Part shown: positions 56,050 to 64,000 of the stretch, in pieces | How the letters are laid out: every line of letters starts with the position of its first letter | Position numbering within the stretch: position 1 is the stretch's first letter | Source of the DNA: Smallanthus sonchifolius | Taxonomy: Eukaryota; Streptophyta; Magnoliopsida; Asterales; Asteraceae | Reading direction: 5' to 3' | Length of the DNA: 64,000 nt | Assembly (NCBI GenBank): GCA_023525975.1 | Contig: CM042030.1 | Location: forward strand, 31,118,350-31,182,349 | Translations under genes and position numbers: made by a program | Notes under the pieces: model-generated | What the model saw: the letters and a program-made list of their open reading frames with translations, nothing else | What the model was told of the DNA's origin: nothing | The model's database searches: none

Positions 56050-57480
56050 TCAGCTTGCGGTAATAGCTGATGGTGTGGTCTGAAACAAGTGTGGGTGCTT
56101 GCGCTTCATCTGATCTTTGCTCTCCCATGTGAACTCTGGTCCGCGTCTGGAATTCCATCGGACCTTGACTATCGGAATGCGACTCTGTTTCAGTTGCTTA
56201 ACCTCGCGGTCCATGATTTCCACAAGTTCTTAGATGAAATGTAGTTGTTCCTCGATTTGTACCTCCTCGAGAGGTATTGTCAGTGTCTCATCGTATAGAC
56301 AGTTCTTTAAGTTAGACACATGGAATACATTGTGGATATTCTGTAGCTCTTCTGACAGGTTGAGTTGGTAGGCAACAGGGCCAATCCTTTGTAGGATCTC
56401 AAATGGTCCTATGTAGCGAGGGTTCAGTTTCCCACGTTTGCTAAAACGGATTATGCCTTTCCAAGACGCAACTTTCAGTAACACTTTGTCACCTACTTGA
56501 AACTCTACTGGTTTACGCTTTTGATCAGCGTAGCTTTTCTGTCTGTCCTGAGTGGATTTCAGTCTATCTCGGATTTTGAAAATTTTCTGGTCCAGTGAGC
56601 TGACTATCTCCGACTTCAGCCTAACAGAGTGGTGATCTGCACTTTCTTCCATAAAGTTCTTCAAATGGTGCTGCCTTGATACTCGTGTGGTATCTGTTGT
56701 TGTATGAAAATTCAACTAATGGTAAGTGAGTATCCCAAGTTTTGCCAAAATCTATCGCACAAGCTCTTAATAGATCTTCTAGTGTTTGGATGGTTCGATC
56801 ACTTTGACCGTCTGTTTGTGGGTGATAGGCAGTGCTCAAATCTAAGTGTGTTCCCAACGCTTCTTGTAATGATTGCCATAATCGGTAAGTAAAACGACTA
56901 TCCCTATGTAAGATTATGGAGATCGGCACTCCATGCCTTGAAACTACTTCCTTTAGGTAAAGCCGGGTCAACTTCTCCATTTTGTCATTTTCCTTGATTG
57001 GAAGGAAGTGTGCGGATTTGGTTAAACGGTCAACGATCACCCAGATGGTGTCGTATCCGCTCGGGGTTTTTGTTAACTTCTTGACGAAGTCCATTGAAAT
57101 TTGTTCCCACTTCCATTATGGAATTTCCGGCTGCTGTAGTAACCCTGATGGTTTCTGGTATTCCGTCTTAACCTTGGCGCAGGTTAGACATTTTCTGACA
57201 TAGGTGGCAATCTCGGCTTTCATGTCTAGCCACCAGTATTTTGTCTTGAGGTCTCGTTATATTTTATCAGAACCAGGGTGAATTGAATACCTCGACTTAT
57301 GTGCCTCATCCATCAGTAATTCTCTTAAGTTTCCATGGTTCGGCACCCATATCCAGTCCATGTAGTAACGCACATCATCGGATTTGATCTCAAACAGTTT
57401 CTCCATGCCTCATAGGCATTCATTTTCCAAATTTTCCTCCTTGAGTGCCTCGAGTTGAGCGTCACGTATCTAGATAGGTA
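56050..57480 (-). pseudogene. Tekay element 2 integrase and chromodomain, catalytic residues lost
   Basis: Minus-strand integrase of the same lineage as element 1. Zinc region remnants (CLTCAKV) lie near 57180. The core has the first catalytic Asp (SMDFVKK, codon 57089-57091). The second is His: ISIILHRDSRF instead of the ISD form (56906-56908). The third is Asp: GQSDRT instead of GQSERT (56798-56800). Spacing is unchanged (D-35-E). The GPF module reads RYIGPFEIL, followed by an intact-looking chromodomain (VEIMDREVKQLKQSRIPIV, NSRRGPEFTWESKDQMK) after a stop near 56230. The frame ends at 56050. Other stops and a frameshift near 56650 confirm decay. Confidence 0.9.
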
Positions 57481-57499
57481 GATTCATGTGGATTGTCAA

Positions 57500-58790
57500 G
57501 GTTAGTGCTCACACTCGATGTGGTTTGAGTTGTTCTTTCCTACTTAAGGCATCAGCAACTACATTTGCCTTTCCCGGATGGTAACAGATTGCGCAGTCGT
57601 AATCATTAAGCAATTTGACCCATCTGCGCTGTCGCATGTTCAACTCCTTTTGATCAAAGATGTGTTGGAGACTTTTATGGTCAGTGAAAATCATTCATTT
57701 GGTACCATACAGGTAGTGTCTCCATATTTTGAGTGCAAAAACCACGGCTCCCAATTCCAAGTCATGGGTAGTGTAGTTCTTTTTGTGCACTTTGAGTTGT
57801 CGTGAATCATATGCGATAACCTTCTCTCTTTGCATCAGTACACAACCAAGTCCTTGGTGTGACGCATCGCAGTAGACTATGAAGTCGTCGTTTCCTTCAG
57901 GTAGTGCTAAGATCAGTGCGCTGCAAAGTTTTTGCTTGAGTGACTGAAATGCTTCTTCAGTTCTTTCATTCCAATCATACTTCACGTCTTTCTGCGTCAA
58001 AGCAGTCAATGGTTTTGCAATCTTTGAAAAGTTTTTGATAAACCTTCTGTAATATTCGGCAAGTCCTAAAAATTGTCGTATTTCGGTTGCGGTTTTGGGT
58101 GTTCGCCAGTTTCTTATTGCTTCAATCTTGTTTGGGTCAACGTGTAATCCCATCTCGTTTACCACGTGACCTAGAAAATGAACTTCTTGGATCTAGAAGT
58201 CGCACTTTGAGAACTTAGCATACAACTTCTCGGTTTTCAATAATTCTAGAATGAGTCTTAGATGTTCAGCGTGTTCCTCCTGCTGCGAGAATAGATCAAG
58301 ATGTCATCAATGAACACAATAACAAACTTGTCTATGTAGAGTTTACACACAAAGTTCATAAGATCCATAAATACTTTAGGTGCATTGGTCAAACCGAATG
58401 GCATAACCAAAAACTCGTAGTATCCATATCGAGTTCGGAATTCCGTCTTGTGTATGTCCTCCTCTTGGATTCTCAGCTGATGGTATCCTGACCGTAAGTC
58501 GATCTTGGAGTAATAACTCGATCCTTGTAGTTGGTCGAACAAATCATCTATTCTGGGTAAGGGTATCGGTTCTTGATGGTTACTTTGTTCAATTCCCTGT
58601 AGTCGATGCACATACAGAATGATTCGTCTTTCTTTTTGACAAATAAGACAGGTGCTCCCCAAGGCGAATGACTTGGTCGGATAAATCCTTTATCTAGCAA
58701 CTCCCGTAGTTGGTTTGACAATTCTTGCATTTCTGACGGCGCCAGTCGGTACGGTGACCGCGCTATCGGGGTAGCTCCTGGGGTAAGGTC
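57500..58790 (-). pseudogene. pol: Tekay element 2 reverse transcriptase and RNase H
   Basis: In coding order: ELLDKGFIRPSHSPWGAPVL, CIDYRELNKVTIKNRYP, a frameshift near 58560, KIDLRSGYHQLRIQEEDIH, MPFGLTNAPKVFMDLMN and the catalytic FIDD box (FVIVFIDDILIYS, about 58300). A second disruption near 58260 precedes VNEMGLHVDPNKIEAIRNW, FLGLAEYYRRFIKNFSKIA, and RNase H with VYCDASHQGLGCVL, TTHDLELGAVVFALKIWRHY, a stop at 57695, then TDHKSLQHIFDQKELNMRQR and ANVVADALSRKE. All expected motifs are present, so the copy was once complete. Confidence 0.9.
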
Positions 58791-58793
58791 GAT

Positions 58794-59640
58794 TCAGAAT
58801 TCAACTTGTCGTTGTGGTGGGAGTCCCGGTAAGTCTTCAGGGAATACTTCAGGAAAATTATGAACAACTGGTATGTCCTCGACCTTCCTTTCTTCTGTCC
58901 GGTTCTTCGTTAGATGTGCTAAGATGGCATAGTATCCTCTCTGTAGATACTTCTGGGCTTTCATACATGAGATGATATTCAGAGGAATCCTGCTCCTTTC
59001 TCCTTGTATTGCAAGTGTTTCTCCATCTGGTAAGGGTAATCTGATAATCTTCTCGCGGCATACAATCTCCACCCCATTCCTGGACATCCAGTCCATACAG
59101 ATAATCACGTCAAAACTCCCTATTTTAATGGGCAACAGATCTATTTCGAAGGAATAATTGGCTAATTCCAGGACAGAGCTTGGAATAATGTGGTTGGTTT
59201 TGATTAATTTACAGTCAGCTAGTTCTACGGTATACTCGTTATCTAGAATGGTAGGTTCGATACCAAGTAATGGACTAAATTCATTAGACGCGAAGCTTCT
59301 TTCAGCACCGGTATCAAATAACATAGATGCATAATGTTTGTTTAGAAGGAACATACACGTGACGGTGTCGGGGTTCTGTTTGGCTTCTCCTTCTCCAATC
59401 ACAAAAGCTCGCCCTTTGGCGTTGTTGTTGTTGTTGTTTCCTGGCTTCCTGTTCTTTGGGCAATCCTTTGAAAAATGTTCGTTATGCCCACAAGTGTAAC
59501 AAGCATGGGTTACTCCAGTGCTTGGAACTGGTCCTCTCATTCTACAATCCTTGGCCGCGTGGCCAATCCTTTTGCATTTCTGGCACTTTGCTTCCTCACA
59601 AGTGCCGTTGTGGTGAATGTTGCATCGATTGCACTTGGTA
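58794..59640 (-). pseudogene. Tekay element 2 nucleocapsid zinc knuckles and protease
   Basis: Zinc knuckles are seen as CQKCKRIGHAAKDC (about 59545-59586) and CYTCGHNEHFSKDC (about 59463-59505), preceded by CNRCNIHHNGTC. The protease follows after an Asn-rich linker with the active site MLFDTGAERSF (about 59293-59325) and GSFDVIICMDWMSRNG, intact where element 1 has lost a base. The frame from 59540 is open to a stop at about 58794, next to the PGLPPQRQVEF motif at the protease-RT junction. Confidence 0.85.
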
Positions 59641-59650
59641 GGGTTCCCGT

Positions 59651-60460
59651 TTAAGATCTCCTCGGCTTATTGTCAGCTTGACCTGCGGTGTAGGCTCGGG
59701 TAGTTTCTTTCCTTTTCTGTAGTGGTGGCGGATTAAATGACCTTGAAGAACAACCTTCGCACTTTCTCTTGTTATCAGCAGGTTGGTCAAAGAGTCCCTG
59801 ACGAACGGCCTGTGTCGTCAGGTTGTGTGCTAACCGGATTGCTTGTTGGATGGTTGTAGGTTCAGAAGATGATACCATACCTTGGATTTGCGGGGCTAGT
59901 CCCCATAGATAACGCTCAATACACTTCTCTTCGAGTGTTACCATATGAGGACACAATCCTGCCAAATCATGAAATTTCGACGTGTAATCCACCACATCCG
60001 GTCAATTCAATTTCAGGTTCCAAAACTTTTCCTCAACATCCTAGATATCGTTTCATGTGCAGTACTCATCCCTTAACAGCTTCTTGAAGTCTGCCCATGG
60101 CATAGCATCCGCTGCTTCCAAGCCCATCGCTTGGACATTGGATTTCCACCAGGTGAGGGCTTCTCCCTCAAAAGTTCTAGTAGCGAATTTCACCTTTGAA
60201 GTTTCTGGACAGTTGCACAACTCGAAAGTAGACTCTACTTTCTCAATCCATCATACCAAGTTAACTGCTCCACCCCGCCCATTGAAAGAGAGCGGTTTGC
60301 AGTCAAGGAAACGCTTGTAGGTGCATACTGGGGGATTTTGTCCTTGTCCTCTTCCATTCTGGTTGTCCGGTAAGGCTGCTACAGCTGCAGCTGCAGCTAC
60401 TCTTTGGTTAATCAGGGCCTCCATCTGTGCTGCCGTCATTGTTGCTTGGCGGGGCGGCAT
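59651..60460 (-). pseudogene. gag: Tekay element 2 gag
   Basis: ATG at 60458-60460 opens MPPRQATMTAAQMEALINQR, an Ala-rich stretch and PVCTYKRFLDCKPLSFNGRG without the intron seen in element 1. A TGA near 60258 (a lost Trp/Arg in the WWIEK motif) and about three further stops near 60000-60070 interrupt the capsid core (LTWWKSNVQAMGLEAA). From 59995 VDYTSKFHDLAGLCPHMVTL, ERYLWGLAPQIQGMVSS and RLAHNLTTQAV are open to 59651. The order and motifs match gag of element 1. Confidence 0.85.
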
Positions 60461-60489
60461 GTCTCTTCATTTTATAATGTTAGAAAAAG

Positions 60490-61701
60490 TTAGATTATAT
60501 GTAACATACATCCAACACATGTACGCAAAAAACACATCACATCACCAATCAACCACAAAATATAAAAATATAGTAAAGTTGATAAAATAGATTGTAAGTG
60601 GTACAAAATATTCCAGGAGTCTCCGCTCCTCAAAAATGAGAACAAGTTTAAAACTTCAAATATTATGTGGGCATAGCCCGCCCAAAGTAGGCTGAATAGG
60701 AAATGAAATAGAATGTGTCGTTCCACACAGCGGCCGAGAGCAAAGCAGCGCAGACACACAGCAAGAGTACTGGTAGCCTCTAGGTGCTCCCCCACTCCAT
60801 TCTCCTTGAGCTCCGCTGCAACGGCTCTCTGGGTAGCAAGTGTAGCTCTCTGATCCGTCATGGTGGTCCTTTGTCTCTCAAGGCTCAGGTGCCTCTCAGC
60901 CTCAGATACTCGGTCAGATAAAATGGTAATCCTAGCAGCATCCCTCTAGCGATTCTCCGTCAGTCGGGACACCTGCTCCTGCAGGGTCTGTAGTGCAGTC
61001 TCGTACAATTGCGCAGGCACATGCCTAATTCTCTACTCAGTCTCTTCCCCCATACCTTCTAGGGACAGAACCTTCTTCTTAAAGTGCTCCTCTTGCTTCA
61101 GGTTGCCGCGTACCTTGTTCTTCTCCCATCACAGATTCCCTAGCAGTCTATCGTACTGGTTGCATCGGGATACCAGGGTCGGGATCGTACGCTAGATCGG
61201 CTCCCTAGTAATCGGTAAGATGCGTGGTCCATGTGAATATTCTCCGATCTTGGTCATAGGAGGTACTCCTTCCTCCTTAGCCCAATCCCTCAAGGTATCA
61301 GAAACAAACGTCAACTTTCTCGTGTTAAGTCTAGATTTCTTGCGCTTGGGCTCAGGGACAGGCATGCTGGTAGGAGAGGGTGGTACCCGCTTCATCAGGG
61401 TATGCTGAACTAGTGGCCCGTAGGGGCGATGTCGGTGCAGGTAGGCGATGTCACAAGTGGCCATCTCGCGGGTCTCTTCAGCTGCTGGAGTCTCAGACTC
61501 CATCTTTGACTCAACTTCATCATCCTCTGCCAGTTCTTCTCCCGACTTCTGAACAGTGGTGTCGTCGGAGACAAGGTACTCCGGTAGTGTCTCATCGGAT
61601 GAAGTGTCCACTGGTGTTGATGGCGTGTACACGTACTCGTCCTTGGAGTCCGTAATCTCAATCGGTTGGGTTGCAGGAGACATGTTCCTGTAACAGGCCA
61701 A
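60490..61701 (-). pseudogene. Upstream accessory ORF of Tekay element 2
   Basis: Starts MACYRNMSPATQPIEITDSK at 61701, then an acidic Ser/Thr/Glu region, a basic patch (PEPKRKKSRLNTRKLTF) and WAKEEGVPPMTKIGEY. A stop at 61192 follows; beyond it a helical, heptad-like region (LQEQVSRLTENR, DRVSEAERHLSLERQR) can be read with further stops into the frame 60861-60490. It occupies the same place as 132-923 in element 1, between primer site and gag, and shares a CYRN start and coiled-coil design, but sequence similarity is low. Function unknown. Confidence 0.55.
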
Positions 61702-61830
61702 CCATAAATTTCTATCTTACGTGAGTATTCTAGGTGTATGTGAAAATACTAAGTGTACGTGCGGATGTGAAATGCATATGAGACATTGGTTACAGTCTAA
61801 GTCCACTATATGCAACCTAGTTCGCCGCAA

Positions 61831-61848
61831 CCAATGGCTCTGATACAG
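61831..61848 (-). other. Primer binding site of Tekay element 2
   Basis: On the minus strand TGTATCAGAGCCATTGG follows the LTR end after two bases (GAC). It is the tRNA-iMet type TGGTATCAGAGCC with GG reduced to G. Confidence 0.8.
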
Positions 61849-61850
61849 TC

Positions 61851-64000
61851 TGTCACACCTCCAAATTCCACTTCCGGGCTATACCCGAGGGACGTGACTC
61901 GAGAGGATCTTTACTATTGTATTACTTTGAATGACCACTAAATAGTTTTCAAAATACATGTTTTAATGCATGGCTTGAACATGCCCAAAATAAATTTAGC
62001 AAAGTTCAAAGTAAATGTGCGGAAGCAATGTTTGAAAGTTTACAACGCTTAACAAATGAATTAAAAGCGTTTGTCAAAATAGGATGCCATGCATGATTAG
62101 TGTGTGATTCTTGTGGGTGCATCCTAGCCACATATCCTATGCATTCAACAACCTAAGATAAACATGCTAAAATGGGTCAACATCATGTTGGTTAGTTCGC
62201 AGGTTATATGTAATGGAAATCATATCATGAAATGTTTTGAAAAATTTTATATTGCTAATGCATGGAAAATCATATGTTGAAAATGCATGGAAAAGCATAT
62301 GTACTCTACACAATCATTGTTGATCAGAAAAAACCAAAAATTATCATAAGTATGCCAATCGAAGCTTAACTGTAGCCACTGAAAAAGGAAAAAGGATGTG
62401 GTTCGCCCCTTTTTGCCTTGCACATGAATGGATTAGGTCAATTATGTACCCGTTCGACCTCCAGTCAAAGTTAGCGCTACTAACCCGGGCAGGGGTTGTT
62501 AAACCCAACAGTAATGTTCATGATCACCTCGCTTGCGGAAAAATTAACGGTTGACTCTGAGAGGAATTTGTACGCACTAGTACAACCTATATAATTAATG
62601 TAACTTTGTAAGCATGGAAATATGATTTTTGAAAAATGTACTTGAGCATGTATTTCACCCCAAAATGGAAAATAGGTAAAACGACAACTATGTTTACTTG
62701 CTAAACATAGACAAACATGCGAGTTTCAGATAATTAAAGTTTCCTATTATATTAAGATTATGTCAAATTGTCAAGTTCAAGGATAATCATCATGTATTAT
62801 CATACAATGCACTTAGTTAAGTGTTACTAAGTCATTTAAATCTTCTAATCATGTTAACAACTTGCAAACACATCTTGTGGAAAAATAAAGTTTTCTTATT
62901 TAGAAACTGAGCTCTAAAACTCATACACATGCATTTTAATCCATCATTTTGGTCAATCATTCTTCCATAATGTTCACTATACTAGTTTCATGCTTTAAAT
63001 ACACCTAAACACCAAGTTTTCATACCTGTCAAGAAATAAAGTTTCTAAAAATAGAAAACGAGCCTAAAAGCATCATGGACATGTGATTTTACCGGAAAAA
63101 AAATTATACAATCTCTGTATCTAGTGTTTATGCATCATTTCCACCAAACAAATCACATCATAACTTCTTTTAACAAAAACCCGAAAATTAAAGTTACTAT
63201 AAATAGAACAGAGCATGAAATCTCATATGACCAAAAGTTCTAGATAGCAAATCTACACATACTATCCATTCTTTATGCATATCTAACCATTTTCCATCAT
63301 CAAATCACCCTAAACATGGCATCTATCATGAAACCCAAAATTAAAGTTTCCTAAAATAGCAAAACCGGGCATGCATGTATCATCCAACACTTTTGACAAC
63401 AAAGTTTGCATATATGCGTCATCTAAAACTATTATTACAACATCATCCATCATCAAATCAACAAAATCTCATCATCTAACACATGCACATATAATAAAGT
63501 TTCCTTAAATGGAAACCGAGCCTATGAACAAAAATCTGGGTTCTAAATCACCAACAATATGTACCATTTGAGTTTTAAAACACATTTCCTTAAAGAATCC
63601 ATGGTTAATCTTTCATAAAAATGAGTTTTCTTTGGATGCATGTTCTTATGTACATGAAGATGAAAAATGAAAAAAGAGAGGGTTTTGATCTTACCAAACT
63701 TGAAATATGATGAAATGATGGATGAATCTTCTTGCAAATGCTTGATTCTTAAGATTGGATGCTTGAATTTGGAGAAAAAAAGATCAAAAGAAATAAAACA
63801 TGGTGGATAAAGGTGGTGGGAGTTCTCAGCCAAGAGGGAGAAGGAGAGAGAGAGTGGATGGTGAAATGGTGGAGAAATGGGGATTGGTGGGGGTATTTAT
63901 AGTTGATTTTGATATCGGGTGGTGGAAAACAAATAGTCACCGATTTATTGACGGAAATTATGAATAGGTATGAGCGAAATTATTTAAACACAATTTGACT
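61851..64000 (-). repeat. 5' LTR of Tekay element 2, cut by the window end
   Basis: On the minus strand the LTR ends GGTGTGACA at 61851; its start lies beyond the window. At 63833-64000 it matches 55296-55470 of the other LTR. A TATA box reads ACTATAAATACCCCC on the minus strand (about 63890-63904). The stretch 62900-63540 repeats a motif of the type AAAGTTTCYWAAAATAGMAAMCGAGC every 100-150 bases. Small ORFs at 63543-63940 are not conserved and lack domains. Confidence 0.85.
63890..63904 (-). promoter_or_regulatory. TATA box of the Tekay element 2 LTR
   Basis: Minus-strand ACTATAAATACCCCC is followed by a GA/CT-rich leader (CTCTCTCTCCTTCTCCCTCT). The partner LTR has the same box at about 55353-55364, with TTATAAATA. 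Confidence 0.6.

Overview
This window reads as intergenic heterochromatin of a large, repeat-rich plant genome. No host gene, rRNA, tRNA or CRISPR array could be supported. Almost everything recognisable is LTR retrotransposon: chromodomain Ty3/gypsy of the Tekay/Del type with tRNA-iMet primer sites, Athila-type Ty3/gypsy, and Ty1/copia-derived elements of SIRE/Maximus style with an accessory ORF. Two TIR elements with 9-10 bp target duplications, a Helitron helicase remnant and Helitron-like repeats fill the gaps. The protein flavours and very long Tekay LTRs suggest a eudicot, probably Asteraceae; this is inference from family resemblance, not a database result.

Layout. 1-8485: a Tekay element on + (upstream accessory ORF, gag with an apparent 97-bp intron, protease, RT/RNase H, integrase, chromodomain), broken by stops and frameshifts, with a doubled polypurine-tract region and a truncated 3' LTR. 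8486-10680: minus-strand debris (unknown decayed reading frame, LTR-like promoter region, Helitron helicase end). 11501-12033 and 13587-14369: two Mutator-like TIR elements. 14430-15690: Helitron-like repeats. 16762-21370: an Athila derivative with gag and protease but no polymerase. 21370-23659: pieces of a minus-strand chromovirus, an antisense Athila LTR and a second Athila-like LTR start.

23660-55295 is a nested stack. Two copies of one copia-derived family lie in opposite orientation (A on -, B on +), separated by a Tekay LTR fragment. The LTR of copy A is split by a 21.1-kb insertion (23907-45032, 5-bp duplication TCCAC). This is a LARD-like Tekay derivative with LTRs above 4.2 kb and no recognisable coding interior, and it is itself interrupted by a 9.2-kb copia-derived element (30825-40037) carrying gag and a long accessory ORF but no protease, integrase or RT. 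The LTR of copy B is split by a 2.5-kb solo LTR (52675-55184, duplication TTATC). Each copy supplies the empty site for the insertion in the other. 55296-64000: a second, minus-strand Tekay element whose 5' LTR runs off the window; its integrase has lost two of three catalytic residues.

Nothing here looks autonomous. The features most worth attention are: six LTR families that each carry their own repeated GC-rich or self-complementary word; an accessory ORF shared by two polymerase-less copia-derived families; and a long inverted repeat formed by copies A and B that could give hairpin RNA.
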